Shown here one piece after another: positions 1 through 10,193 of a stretch of 52,929 nucleotides of DNA (positions are counted from its first letter, which is position 1; each line of letters begins with the position of its first letter). A program made the translations under genes and the position numbers. The stretch spans positions 1 through 52,929 of the forward strand of contig JAUWTD010000003.1 of assembly GCA_030609775.1 (NCBI GenBank), in the 5' to 3' direction. The notes under the pieces were generated by a model, which was not told where the DNA came from, did no database searches, and worked only from the letters and a program-made list of their open reading frames with translations. The DNA is from Candidatus Altarchaeota archaeon (lineage in GTDB: Archaea > Altiarchaeota > Altiarchaeia > IMC4 > QMZM01).

Positions 1-930
1 ATAGATAAGGCCTTTAGGCGTGGTTCAAAGCATGCTAAAGCGAAGAGGTCTACCCGGAAAGGGCAGAGGGATGTGCGACTGAAGAAATCTGAACTTGAAA
101 GGGTTAAGGCTGTAAGCTGTGTGATAAAATATGACCTAAAAGCGGTTATAAAGAATTTCCCAAGCTATGATCAGCTCCCTGTTTTCTATCAGAGGCTTCT
201 TGATATAAAGGTAGATAAAGACCGGTATAAACACGCTTTGGGTGCGGTGCAGTGGTGTATTAAGCAGATTGAGCGCATTGAGACTAAAACCCTTGCAGAT
301 ATACGGATAACAAAAGACACATCCTATGTAAAAGGATTTCTAGGTAGGTCCTCCTCTATTGTGCATCAGATATCTGATGAACTTGATGATCTGGTGGATA
401 TAAAGATGAGGTTACGCGAGTTTCCTACATTAGAGGAGCAGCCTACGCTGGTTATTGCAGGCTATCCTAATGTGGGAAAATCCACGTTTATGCGCAATCT
501 TACTGGCTCGGATGTTAAGATAGCAATCTATCCGTTCACGACTAAGGAGATTCTTATAGGGCATTGTATGATACGGTATCAGCGGTATCAGATTATTGAT
601 TCTCCGGGTCTGTTGGATAGGCCTATGGGTGAGCGCAATAAGATTGAACTGCAGGCTATTCTCGCTGTAAGCGAGCTTGCCGATGTTATTTTGTTCATAC
701 TTGATCCCACCCAGGATATTGGTCCGCAGATGAACCTGCTTGAGGAGATACGCAAAAACTTTAATGTTCCGATAAATGTTGCAATAAACAAAAAAGATAT
801 AGTTAAATCCCCTGTTCTGGAGGAGTTAATAAAAGAGTTGAATGTATCCTCTAATTTTATTATCTCTGCTATGGATGTGGGTGACTGCAGGCGTGTTTTT
901 GAGTTGGTTTTCTCTGGTAAAGATGACTGA
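1..930 (+). CDS. NOG1-family GTPase, 5' end truncated by window start
   Basis: Frame is open from base 1 (IDKAFRRGSKHAKAKRSTRKGQRDVRLKKSEL...), upstream of the ORF-track start at 73. G1 motif GYPNVGKST, G3 DSPGL and G4 NKKD are present. Confidence 0.9.
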   Translation: MDKAFRRGSKHAKAKRSTRKGQRDVRLKKSELERVKAVSCVIKYDLKAVIKNFPSYDQLPVFYQRLLDIKVDKDRYKHALGAVQWCIKQIERIETKTLADIRITKDTSYVKGFLGRSSSIVHQISDELDDLVDIKMRLREFPTLEEQPTLVIAGYPNVGKSTFMRNLTGSDVKIAIYPFTTKEILIGHCMIRYQRYQIIDSPGLLDRPMGERNKIELQAILAVSELADVILFILDPTQDIGPQMNLLEEIRKNFNVPINVAINKKDIVKSPVLEELIKELNVSSNFIISAMDVGDCRRVFELVFSGKDD

Positions 931-2170
931 GGTGTGTATTGAGACTTATGGCTGTGCCATGAATAAGGCTGATTCTGAGGTTTTGGCAGGTCTCTTAAAT
1001 GAAGCTGGTTTTGTGTCTGGGGGGGATGGAATACTTGTTGTGAACACCTGTACGGTTAAGACCCCTACTGATATAAAGATTTTAAGGAGGCTTAGGTCTT
1101 TGAAGGGTAGGAAGGTTGTTGTGTCTGGTTGTATGCCTGCTGCAAACCCAAGTGTTGTCGATATGTTTCCTGACTTCTCTTTTATCGGGGTGAATGTTGA
1201 AGACATTGTGGATGCTGTAAAGGCCGTAGAAGAAGGTAGAAGATTTGTTAAGATAACTGGCGGTGGCTGCGTGCTTAGGTTGCCTAAACTGCGGATTAAT
1301 CCCGTGGTTGGGATTGTGCCTATTGCTCAGGGTTGTGTAGGTGACTGCAGTTATTGTATCACGCGGGTTGCGAGGGGTTGTCTTGTATCCTATCCAATGG
1401 ACCTAATTTTTGAGGCTGTAAGGGAGGCTCTATGTGATGGCGTCTCTGAGATATGGCTTACTGCCCAGGATACTGGGGCATATGGTCTTGATTTGGGCGG
1501 GGATCTTCCTTCTCTGCTTAGAGGGATCTGTGGTATACGCGGTGATTTCAGGGTGAGGGTGGGTATGATGAATCCGGTCCATGTCTTGGATTTCCTTGAG
1601 GAGTTAATTGAGGTGTATGATGATGTAAAAATATATAAATTCCTTCATCTGCCGTTGCAGTCAGGTGACAACAATGTTTTAGAGGATATGGGTAGAAAAT
1701 ATTCTGTCCAGGATTTCAAAAAAATTGTTTCCCGGTTCAGGAACCGGTTTCCAAGGTTAACTATCTCAACTGATGTTATTGTTGGTTTTCCTTCTGAGGA
1801 TGATGAAGCGTTTAAAAATACCTTGCAATTTGTTGAGGAGATTAAGCCCGATATCCTTAACATATCCCGGTTCTGGGTTAGGCCTGGTACGCGGGCTGCG
1901 GGAATGAAGCAGCTTCCAGGCAGTGTTATAAAGCAGCGTTCCGGGGTAATGTTTGATCTATTCCAAAGGATTGGTTTAGAAAAAAATAAAAAATGGATTG
2001 GGTGGTTGGGTGATGTGTTGGTTTCGGAGAGGGCGAAGCAAGGGTTTTGTGCAAGGAATTCTTCATATAAGCCCATAATCCTTCATTCTTGTGAGGACCT
2101 CTTCGGCAGGTCTCTTAGAGTAGAGGTCACTGATGCAACATACTATGATCTAAGGGGCATTTTAATCTAA
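923..2170 (+). CDS. MiaB/CDKAL1-like tRNA methylthiotransferase (radical SAM)
   Basis: MTEVCIETYGCAMNKADSEVLAGLL N-terminal UPF0004-type domain, radical SAM CVGDCSYC, TRAM-like C-terminus. ATG at 923 overlaps the NOG1 stop; the ORF-track start at 842 is probably too early. Confidence 0.9.
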   Translation: MTEVCIETYGCAMNKADSEVLAGLLNEAGFVSGGDGILVVNTCTVKTPTDIKILRRLRSLKGRKVVVSGCMPAANPSVVDMFPDFSFIGVNVEDIVDAVKAVEEGRRFVKITGGGCVLRLPKLRINPVVGIVPIAQGCVGDCSYCITRVARGCLVSYPMDLIFEAVREALCDGVSEIWLTAQDTGAYGLDLGGDLPSLLRGICGIRGDFRVRVGMMNPVHVLDFLEELIEVYDDVKIYKFLHLPLQSGDNNVLEDMGRKYSVQDFKKIVSRFRNRFPRLTISTDVIVGFPSEDDEAFKNTLQFVEEIKPDILNISRFWVRPGTRAAGMKQLPGSVIKQRSGVMFDLFQRIGLEKNKKWIGWLGDVLVSERAKQGFCARNSSYKPIILHSCEDLFGRSLRVEVTDATYYDLRGILI

Positions 2171-2180
2171 ATTCTTTGCC

Positions 2181-3101
2181 TTAATCTTTCTTGTGGATCT
2201 TCATGTCTATGATGCCAAATAAATCCACCATGATTGAGTTTATTCTAACAAGAAGCATAAAAGCCACACCGTTTGCAGCCGTAAGGCCAATTGCATTGAA
2301 TAGCAGGGCGGTGCCTCCTTCGGCTAGGCCGAGACCTGAAGGAGATATTGGGACAAACATTACTGTGGAGATCAAAGGCTGAAGCATTAACGTAGTGAGG
2401 TAGCTTATATCTAGGCCTATTGAGGCTGCGAGAAAATACCATTGTGCGCTCATAAACACCCACCCAAATAAGGCAAGGATGATTAATTTCATTATTTTAT
2501 CTGCTTTCACAGCTCTCACCGTCTCCTGCATGCGGTGTATATATTCTATGCTCTTGTTAAGTACGGGTATTTTGCATATTATCCTGTTGGAGATATTTGT
2601 ATATAATGCAAGGATTATTAAAATTACTCCTATTATGGGGAGAACTGATGCGATGAGAAGATATCTTTGGGATCTCTCATCTATTATATATGATGAAAAA
2701 TACACTACCGCAAGAAGACATAATATAACCTTCATCAGGAAGTTTATTCCCTGGAACAGTGTCAGGATCCCGATGTTCCCTGACTTTGATGTTTTTGTTT
2801 TTTTTGCTATTGAAAGAGACGTATAGTAGTAGCCTACCCTGCCGGGTGTTGCGTTGCTGTAGAGCATGCCGCACATATGGGAGATTAGTGCATCCTTGAT
2901 GCTTATTTTTGTTGAAGTGATTATTTTAAGGGAGATTGCGGCGACTACATCGTTTAGGAAATAGAATAATCCTGCTAAAATAAAGTATTCTATTCTTGTG
3001 TTTAGAAGTGCTGCAAATATCTTCTCAGGATCCAGGCTATGGATTATGTATGCGAGAATAATGATTCCGGCTCCGAATGCAAGGATATTCTTTTTTTTCA
3101 T
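2181..3101 (-). CDS. Lysylphosphatidylglycerol synthase-like/UPF0104 integral membrane protein
   Basis: Multiple hydrophobic helices; motifs such as MLYSNATPGRVGYYY and SPSGLGLAEGG typical of the family. Confidence 0.75.
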   Translation of the reverse strand: MKKKNILAFGAGIIILAYIIHSLDPEKIFAALLNTRIEYFILAGLFYFLNDVVAAISLKIITSTKISIKDALISHMCGMLYSNATPGRVGYYYTSLSIAKKTKTSKSGNIGILTLFQGINFLMKVILCLLAVVYFSSYIIDERSQRYLLIASVLPIIGVILIILALYTNISNRIICKIPVLNKSIEYIHRMQETVRAVKADKIMKLIILALFGWVFMSAQWYFLAASIGLDISYLTTLMLQPLISTVMFVPISPSGLGLAEGGTALLFNAIGLTAANGVAFMLLVRINSIMVDLFGIIDMKIHKKD

Positions 3102-3138
3102 TTGTATATGCGGAAAATAAAAAGGGGGTGTAGAAAGT

Positions 3139-3447
3139 TTATCTGGTGGTGTTTTTGGCAGTTGTTGAGTGTATTTTCTGTTTTATGCTGCCTTCCTTAT
3201 CTCTTCTTTCATCTATTTTTAATGAAGTAACTGCTCTTAAGGCTCCTTGTGTGAAGACTGATTCATGTAGGGTTTCATATGCCTGCAGGATTACTGAAAT
3301 ATTTTCTGCCTCAAATACCACTCCCATAGCATTGAGTTCTGGCTTTAATCCTAGTTTATTAAGTTCATCCAATGCCTTTGCAACATATCTGCTCACACTT
3401 GGTGTTTTTGTCCCTATGGGTATGACGGTAATCTCTGCTATTATCAT
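3139..3447 (-). CDS. MTH1187/YkoF-like thiamine-binding family (UPF0045) protein
   Basis: MIIAEITVIPIGTKTPSVSRYVAKALDELNKLGLKPELNAMGVVFEAE matches the family pattern; preferred over the overlapping plus-strand ORF 3146..3460. Confidence 0.8.
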   Translation of the reverse strand: MIIAEITVIPIGTKTPSVSRYVAKALDELNKLGLKPELNAMGVVFEAENISVILQAYETLHESVFTQGALRAVTSLKIDERRDKEGSIKQKIHSTTAKNTTR

Positions 3448-3552
3448 CTTTTTGTCTTAAATATTATCTGCATAGTAGCATATATAACTCTGATGTGCGA
3501 TGTATTATCTTATTCTTGCTAAATTTATTTAAGAGAATACTATTATTCTTCT

Positions 3553-4167
3553 ATGAAGGGGGTTCTATTTTTTATTGTGGTTTCTGTAGTTGTTTTGTGT
3601 GGCTGTGTAAGTGAAGAAATATCATATGATGAATTATCTGAGCAGGTTAAACAGGATAGTTGTTATTTTGGTTCTGCAGTAGAAAAACAGAATTCTTCGA
3701 TATGTGATAGGATTTATGATATCCAGATAAGGAAAGGATGTTATAGCAAGGTTGCTGTGGTGTCAGATAATCTTTCTATATGTATTAATCTATGGGATCA
3801 GGATAGTATAGATTGGTGTTCCCGGGAGTTTGCAGTCTCACGGAGTCATCTTTTGTTATGTGAGGGGATCCAGACATTATATCATAAGGATTCCTGTTAT
3901 CAAGGGATTGCTGTGGCAAAAGGAAATATTTCGTTGTGTGATAAGGTCATAGATCAAGAGATCCGGGGTTGGTGTCATATTGGTGTTGCTAATGTTTTGG
4001 ATGATGTCTCAATCTGTGAGGATATACCGTGTTCTAATGCTGGCAGAGTGCTTCAGAATGCTCAGGATGTGTGTTATTCTTATATTGCTGTATCCCATGG
4101 AAATATTTTGTTGTGTGATAAGGTCACAACTCAGAAGATCAGGGATTGGTGTTATCAAGCGGTTTAG
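3553..4167 (+). CDS. Putative lipoprotein with repeated Cys-containing motifs
   Basis: Signal peptide with lipobox-like LCGC; recurrent D-x-C-Y ... N-x-S-[IL]-C-D ... R-x-[WG]-C units. Confidence 0.7.
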   Translation: MKGVLFFIVVSVVVLCGCVSEEISYDELSEQVKQDSCYFGSAVEKQNSSICDRIYDIQIRKGCYSKVAVVSDNLSICINLWDQDSIDWCSREFAVSRSHLLLCEGIQTLYHKDSCYQGIAVAKGNISLCDKVIDQEIRGWCHIGVANVLDDVSICEDIPCSNAGRVLQNAQDVCYSYIAVSHGNILLCDKVTTQKIRDWCYQAV

Positions 4168-4261
4168 GTGAAGTCTGATCTATTTTATCTGTGTGAAGCG
4201 TGTATGTGTGGGTGCATATTTAACTATATAATGATTAATTATTATAATTAGTTTTTATGAT

Positions 4262-4684
4262 GTGATAGAAATGGATGTTGAAGGATACGATATGCCTGAT
4301 GGTCTTTATTACCATAAAGAATTTATGTGGGCTAAGGTTGATGGCAATGTTGCCAGGATTGGATTTATTGATTATGCGCAGAATGTGTCTGGCGACATAA
4401 GTTATGTTGAGATGCCATTTGATGGTGATTCAGTGGATCAGGATGCGGAAGTAGGTACGATAGAGACTGGTAAGTGGGTTGGCAAGCTTTTTGCCCCTGT
4501 TTCCGGGACAGTGAAGGGCACAAATGAGAAGCTTTATGATGACCCGACCTTCATAAACAAGGATCCGTATGGGGATGGCTGGATATTTGAAGTAGAGATG
4601 AGTAACCCTGATGAATTAAGCAACCTGATGCAGGGAGATGATGCAGCTGAATGGTTGAAAGTTGAAATAGAGAAGAACAAATAA
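4262..4684 (+). CDS. GcvH-like lipoyl-domain protein
   Basis: HKEFMWAKVDGNVARIGFIDYAQ...VGTIETGKWVGKLFAPVSGTVKGTNEKL...PYGDGWIFEVE; the Lys in ETGK aligns with the lipoylated Lys of GcvH. Start may be GTG 4262 or ATG 4271. Confidence 0.85.
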   Translation: MIEMDVEGYDMPDGLYYHKEFMWAKVDGNVARIGFIDYAQNVSGDISYVEMPFDGDSVDQDAEVGTIETGKWVGKLFAPVSGTVKGTNEKLYDDPTFINKDPYGDGWIFEVEMSNPDELSNLMQGDDAAEWLKVEIEKNK

Positions 4685-4694
4685 TAGATCATAG

Positions 4695-4717
4695 GTGACT
4701 GCATTAGTTGCTGTCAC
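4695..4717 (+). terminator. Possible hairpin downstream of the GcvH-like gene
   Basis: GTGAC T GCA TTAGT TGC T GTCAC inverted repeat followed by a pyrimidine-rich stretch. Confidence 0.3.
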
Positions 4718-4814
4718 TTTCCCTTTATTATTCTATAAAATAAGTTGATTTCTAAACTTTAATCCTGAAGGGTAAAAACTACTATATATTATTCCTGAAA
4801 CCAAAAAATATATT

Positions 4815-6236
4815 ATGAGGGTTGTTTTTATAGATCCTGCCTTTGGAGAGAATGCCTTTAACACATTTGGCAAATCCCATTGGTCGAGTGTTATTCAGCA
4901 CGGTCTATGTTTATTGAGTGCGTGCGCCAAAGCCAAGGGTTTTAATGATATTGAATTAATAGATATGCGCACCTTATCTAGCTGGGATGAGTTCAGGAAG
5001 GTTCTTGTAGAAAAGAAGGATCCGGAGGTTTTTGGCATACCTATGCGAAGTTGTGATGTTAATGTTGTCTCTAAACTGGCAGGTTTCATCAAGGAGACCT
5101 ATCCCGACTCTTATGTTGTTGTCGGTGGGGCGCATCCGACGCTTGCTACAGAAGAGGCTGCAGAAAATCCGAATTATGATTATGTAATGACTGGTGAAGC
5201 AGAGATTAGTTTCGTAGAGCTTTTAGAGTCTATACGGGATAATAATCCTCCAAAAGAGAAGGTTATACCTAGTAAGAGACCTAATCTTGATGAGCTTCCC
5301 TACGCAGATCGTGAACTCTATGATTACAAGAATTCGATTTCACTACCTAATTATCCTGGTGTTTTCAAATCGCCAATGGTTACCATGTGCGCTAGCAGAG
5401 GCTGCGTTTACAAGTGTAAGTTCTGTGCTCCTCATTCTGATAAGATGTTTGGCAAAGGCGTTCGGTTTAGGAGCGTTGATCATGTTATGGGTGAATTGAA
5501 GATGCTTTACGAGAAATACCATTTCAAGAGCATTAAGTTCTATGACTATACCTTCACACTTAATAAGGAGTGGGTGCTTGAGTTTTGTGAGAAATTCAAA
5601 GAATCCGGCATTAAGGCGAATTTTCTGATCCAGAGCAGGTCAGATCTCTTCTGCATAAACAAGGAGATTGTACCTAAGTTAAAGGAAATTGGATTGAAGC
5701 TCGCTTTGTTCGGATTTGAAAGCGGCAGCCAGAAGGTACTTGACAGCCTCGACAAGGGAACGACCGTAGAGCAGAATCTTGAAGCGGCAAGGATATGTAA
5801 GGAAAACGGTGTCATGGTGGGTGGTAGTTTTATGATTGGAACCCCGTGGGAGACAATAGAGGATGCAAAGATGACATTGGAGCTTGTAAAGAAGATGAAA
5901 CCGCATTTCACAAGTGTTTCCTTTTTCACGCCAATACCTGGAAATTATTTGTATGATTATTGTATAGAAAATGATCTGTCTTTGATAAAATGCCCTGAAG
6001 AGCTTGCAGATTTCTCTCCGGGTAAGCCGAAGATAAAGGGGGTTGATTACGAGGCGTTAAAGCCGATTGTTGAAGAGATCCTGGGTGTTAAGTTCGGTGG
6101 CAGAGTCAGCGGAAAATTCATAAGGTTTATCTATGTCAGCACAAAGAACATGCTGTGGCTTAGACAATCACTGATCTATGTCTACTCAAAATGGGTTGGA
6201 AGCAGGGTTTATCGGACATTCAGCAGGTGGTTATAG
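4815..6236 (+). CDS. B12-binding domain radical SAM protein
   Basis: N-terminal Rossmann-like B12-binding domain (VVVGGAHPTLATEEA) and radical SAM motif CVYKCKFC. Confidence 0.88.
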   Translation: MRVVFIDPAFGENAFNTFGKSHWSSVIQHGLCLLSACAKAKGFNDIELIDMRTLSSWDEFRKVLVEKKDPEVFGIPMRSCDVNVVSKLAGFIKETYPDSYVVVGGAHPTLATEEAAENPNYDYVMTGEAEISFVELLESIRDNNPPKEKVIPSKRPNLDELPYADRELYDYKNSISLPNYPGVFKSPMVTMCASRGCVYKCKFCAPHSDKMFGKGVRFRSVDHVMGELKMLYEKYHFKSIKFYDYTFTLNKEWVLEFCEKFKESGIKANFLIQSRSDLFCINKEIVPKLKEIGLKLALFGFESGSQKVLDSLDKGTTVEQNLEAARICKENGVMVGGSFMIGTPWETIEDAKMTLELVKKMKPHFTSVSFFTPIPGNYLYDYCIENDLSLIKCPEELADFSPGKPKIKGVDYEALKPIVEEILGVKFGGRVSGKFIRFIYVSTKNMLWLRQSLIYVYSKWVGSRVYRTFSRWL

Positions 6237-7365
6237 CTTTTTCGACTATTTTCGTTGTTTTCTCCCATGTATTATCTAACGCAAATTTTCTTGCATTTTT
6301 ACCTACATTATCCCTTATCTCCTTATTTTTTAGTAAAAACACAATCTTATCTGCAAGATCCTCTATGTTTTCCGGTTTAGATAAGAATCCGGTTTTTCCC
6401 TCAGTTATAATGTCTCTAATCCCGTGTACGTCACTTATGATCACTGCCTTGCCGCATGCCATGAACTCTAATGTGGATATGGGTCTTATTGGTGTTTCTC
6501 TTTTCACGCTCGCGGGTTTTGGAAAGGATGAGACACAGAGTTTTGATCTGTTTATTATCTCTGGAAGATGATCTGTTGGAATCGCTCCAGTAAACGATAT
6601 GTTTGTTTGACTACTCTCTTCTAGGTGTTTTCGTTGAATGCCGTCTCCAACAACCATAAATCTAAGATCTTTATTCTTTTCAAGAAGCTTATTTGCTGCA
6701 TTGACAAAGAATTCTGCGCCACTCCAAGGTGCCAGATTGCCCACAAACAAAGCATCAATGTCCTCTGGGATATTCATTGGTCTAAAAAGCTTGGTGTCCA
6801 CCCCTGTTGGTGCGACAACAATTTTAGTTCGGTTTATTTTTCCTCTCTTTAATAGGATTTCATCTAACTCTTTGCAGGGTACAATTATTTTTTTAGCTCT
6901 CTTAATACAAAATTTCTCCAGGTGTTTACCTATAATATATTCGTGTTTCCTGTAATGGGAGGCGCCCCAGACATCATGTACATTTAGGATTAACGGAGTA
7001 TTTGTGAATTTACTGGCAATCCAGGATGATGTTCCAACCAGATATGGTGGGTTATGTGATAAGATCACATCGATTTTTTCTTTTTTTATAATGTCGACGG
7101 CTTTTTTTGCCATTAAGGGGATGCTCATGCCCCAGTAGAGGGAATTTGGTTTAAAGTACGCAAGCCTGTGAACATAAATTCCGTCGTATTCCTCATAGGG
7201 TAATGCGTTTTGCTCTAGATTGCATTGTTTGACTGATTTTGGGTTGTGGACTAGTAGATGGACTTCGTGTCCGAGTTTCACAAGATTCGTTGCTGTCTGA
7301 TATACTCGGATACTGGCGCCGCCTACGTGGGGGAAGAACCATCTCGCCATTTGTAAGATCTTCAT
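6220..7365 (-). CDS. Glycosyltransferase family 4-type protein (GT-B fold)
   Basis: RWFFPHVGGASIRVYQTATNLVKLGHEVHLLVH; FVGNLAPWSGAEFFVNA; PISTLEFMACGKAVIISDVHG. Confidence 0.88.
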   Translation of the reverse strand: MKILQMARWFFPHVGGASIRVYQTATNLVKLGHEVHLLVHNPKSVKQCNLEQNALPYEEYDGIYVHRLAYFKPNSLYWGMSIPLMAKKAVDIIKKEKIDVILSHNPPYLVGTSSWIASKFTNTPLILNVHDVWGASHYRKHEYIIGKHLEKFCIKRAKKIIVPCKELDEILLKRGKINRTKIVVAPTGVDTKLFRPMNIPEDIDALFVGNLAPWSGAEFFVNAANKLLEKNKDLRFMVVGDGIQRKHLEESSQTNISFTGAIPTDHLPEIINRSKLCVSSFPKPASVKRETPIRPISTLEFMACGKAVIISDVHGIRDIITEGKTGFLSKPENIEDLADKIVFLLKNKEIRDNVGKNARKFALDNTWEKTTKIVEKAITTC

Positions 7366-7531
7366 TTTTTCTTTGCTTTTGATATATTATAACTACTTAG
7401 AATAAATGGAGATAATAGAGATGATGGAGATTAGATGTTTTGGGTGTGGTGCGGTGAATCTGGGCTATATAAATCTAAAATGTATATATTTAATAACTTA
7501 ATTTTAAACAATATATGATATACCTCATATT

Positions 7532-8119
7532 ATGAAAAACACATATATACACCCTACAGCCGAGATCTCAGACAAAACGGAAATAGGTGAGGGAACAAAG
7601 ATATGGCATTGGGTTCAGGTAAGGGAGAATGTCTTGATTGGAAAAGACTGTATCCTTGGAAAATCCGTCTATGTAGATTTCGATGTCAGAATAGGTGATG
7701 GGGTGAAGATACAGAATTTTGTATCTGTCTATCACGGGGTCACAATAGAGGATGATGTATTTGTTGGTCCTGCAACGACCTTTACAAATGACTTGTATCC
7801 TAGGGCGTTTAACCCGGATTTTAGGCTTTATCCTACAAAAGTTAAAAAAGGTGCTTCCATTGGAGCTAATTCAACCATAATCTGTGGAGTAACCATTGGT
7901 AGGTACGCTATGGTAGGGGCAGGTTCCGTGGTTACTGACGACGTTTTAGACCACGCCCTAGTTTACGGAAATCCTGCAAAGCTCGTAGGTTTTGTATGCA
8001 AACGTGGAAGGAAAATGAAAAAAGAAAAAGAGATAGACAACACTATATTAATGAAATGCATCGAATGTGGCGAAGAGATCCAAATTCCAAAAGAGATCTA
8101 TTCTATGATTAAAGAATGA
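7532..8119 (+). CDS. Hexapeptide-repeat N-acetyltransferase (WbpD/WlbB-like)
   Basis: Left-handed beta-helix repeats (IHPTAEISDKTEIGEGTKIWHWVQV...); first gene of a tight four-gene run. Confidence 0.87.
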   Translation: MKNTYIHPTAEISDKTEIGEGTKIWHWVQVRENVLIGKDCILGKSVYVDFDVRIGDGVKIQNFVSVYHGVTIEDDVFVGPATTFTNDLYPRAFNPDFRLYPTKVKKGASIGANSTIICGVTIGRYAMVGAGSVVTDDVLDHALVYGNPAKLVGFVCKRGRKMKKEKEIDNTILMKCIECGEEIQIPKEIYSMIKE

Positions 8120-9186
8120 TACCCATAGCTAAACCCCTTATCGGAGAAGAAGAGAAAAAGGCCGTGATGGATGTATTGGATTCGGGAGTGATTGCTCAAG
8201 GCCCTAAGGTAAAAGAATTCGAAAAGGAGTTTTCTGGATTTGTCAGCGCAAGTCATGGAATAGCGGTAAACTCTGGGACTGCGGCGCTTCATGTGGCGCT
8301 ATTGGCCCATGGGTTAGGTGTAGGTGATGAAGTGATAACCTCTTCTTTTTCTTTTATAGCGACTGCGAATTCGATTCTGTTTACCGGCGCAAGACCTGTT
8401 TTCGCAGATGTGTCTGAGGATACTTTTAACATTGACCCTGATGCAATTAATGAAAAGATATCAGCTAAGACGAAAGCAATCCTTCCCGTGCACCTGTATG
8501 GTCATCTCGCAGATATGAACGCAATCATGGAGTTGGCGCATGACCATAATCTTGCTGTGATAGAGGATGCGTGCCAGGCTCATGGAGCGAAATTCGAAAA
8601 CAAAGCGGCAGGTTCCTTTGGAACTGGATGTTTTTCCTTTTATCCGACAAAGAACATGACCTCATCTGAGGGGGGTATGATCACAACAGATGATGAGAAA
8701 ATAGCCCTAAAGGCAAGGATGATAAGGGAGCACGGTTCAAGGGAAAGGTATGTTCATGAGATCCTTGGATTTAATCTGAGGATGACTGATATTGCTGCAG
8801 CAATTGGTTTATGTCAGCTAAAGAAGCTGCCTGAATTTAATCAAAGGAGAATAGAGAATGCTCAATATCTTACAAATGCGATAAATAATGATAAAATAAT
8901 TACTCCAATTATCAGAGATAATTATAAACATGTTTTTCATCAATACACGATAAGGGTACATGAAAGCCGGGATAAAGTAGTTGAAATCTTAAATAAGAAA
9001 GGCATTGGCGCCGGAATCTATTATCCTCTGTTGATTCATCAGCAGAAGCTCTACAAAGATCTGGGATATGATGCATTGCTCCCTATTTCAGAGAAGTTAA
9101 CCTCAGAAGTTATTTCATTGCCTATTCATCCATCTGTGACCCGGAAGGATCTGGATTATGTAGCGTCGGTACTTAATGATTTATAA
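8116..9186 (+). CDS. DegT/DnrJ/EryC1/StrS aminotransferase (WbpE-like)
   Basis: PLP enzyme motifs: SGTAALHVAL, EDACQAHGA, SFYPTKNMTSSEGGM. Confidence 0.92.
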   Translation: MIPIAKPLIGEEEKKAVMDVLDSGVIAQGPKVKEFEKEFSGFVSASHGIAVNSGTAALHVALLAHGLGVGDEVITSSFSFIATANSILFTGARPVFADVSEDTFNIDPDAINEKISAKTKAILPVHLYGHLADMNAIMELAHDHNLAVIEDACQAHGAKFENKAAGSFGTGCFSFYPTKNMTSSEGGMITTDDEKIALKARMIREHGSRERYVHEILGFNLRMTDIAAAIGLCQLKKLPEFNQRRIENAQYLTNAINNDKIITPIIRDNYKHVFHQYTIRVHESRDKVVEILNKKGIGAGIYYPLLIHQQKLYKDLGYDALLPISEKLTSEVISLPIHPSVTRKDLDYVASVLNDL

Positions 9187-9191
9187 AAAAA

Positions 9192-10193
9192 ATGGAAAAG
9201 CTTAATGCGGCTGTAATTGGGGTCGGATCCATGGGAAGAAATCACGCAAGGATATACTCTGAATTAGATGGCACCCGGTTAGTTGCTGTGGCAGATGCAA
9301 ATTATGATAACGCAGTAAATGTTGCAAAGCATCTGAGATGTAACGTATATAGCGACTACCTGGAGATGATAGATAAGGAGGACATTGATCTTGTGTCAAT
9401 AGCTGTTCCGACAAAATACCATAAAGATGTTGCATTAGGTTGTATTGAGCATAATATTTCCCTGCTTGTTGAAAAACCCATAGCAGACACAGAAGATAAT
9501 GCAAAAGAGATCACAAAGAGGGCAGAGGAGAATGGAGTAAAACTTACTGTAGGTCACATCGAAAGATTTAATCCGGCGGTCATTGAATTAAAAAAGCGGC
9601 TGGACCGGGGTGAGTTAGGGAAGATATTTGAGATGAAGGCGACACGTGTGGGTCCGTTCCCTAATAGAATAAGGGATGTGGGCGTCGTCATAGATCTTGC
9701 AGTGCATGACATAGATCTCATGAGGTATCTTACCAATTCCGAGGTTAAGAGACTATATGCTGAAACCGAGCGTAAGATTCATACAAAACATGAGGATATC
9801 CTATCTGGACTGATAAAATTCCAAAACGGTGCGGTAGGTGTTTTATCTGTTAACTGGCTGACCCCTGAAAAGATCCGGGAGATATCTATTCTTGGTGAGA
9901 AAGGCATGTTTCTTGTGAAATATCTGACCCAGGAACTATATTTCTATGAAAACATCAAGGCAAATGACGGAAACTACAGTTACTCTGACATACTTATGGG
10001 TGTGGCGGAAGGTGACATCACTAATATACGGATCCAGAAAAAAGAGCCTTTGAAAGCAGAGCTTGAGTCGTGGGTTGATTGTGTGAGAACCGATAAAAAG
10101 CCTGTGGTCAGTGGATTAGATGGTATAAGTGCCTTGGTTTTGGCTCAGAAGCTAATAGAGTCAAATGAGGCAGAGCAGGTGATATCTTTATGA
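9192..10193 (+). CDS. Gfo/Idh/MocA-family oxidoreductase (WbpB-like)
   Basis: N-terminal Rossmann GVGSMGRNHARIYSEL; EKPIADT; VGHIERFNPAV. Confidence 0.92.
   Translation: MEKLNAAVIGVGSMGRNHARIYSELDGTRLVAVADANYDNAVNVAKHLRCNVYSDYLEMIDKEDIDLVSIAVPTKYHKDVALGCIEHNISLLVEKPIADTEDNAKEITKRAEENGVKLTVGHIERFNPAVIELKKRLDRGELGKIFEMKATRVGPFPNRIRDVGVVIDLAVHDIDLMRYLTNSEVKRLYAETERKIHTKHEDILSGLIKFQNGAVGVLSVNWLTPEKIREISILGEKGMFLVKYLTQELYFYENIKANDGNYSYSDILMGVAEGDITNIRIQKKEPLKAELESWVDCVRTDKKPVVSGLDGISALVLAQKLIESNEAEQVISL

Noticed and set aside
1645-2076. Minus-strand ORF 143 aa opposite the methylthiotransferase, and many similar antisense ORFs (e.g. 11977..12561, 46143..46670)
   Set aside because: They are shadow ORFs of strongly supported genes, with no recognisable motifs.
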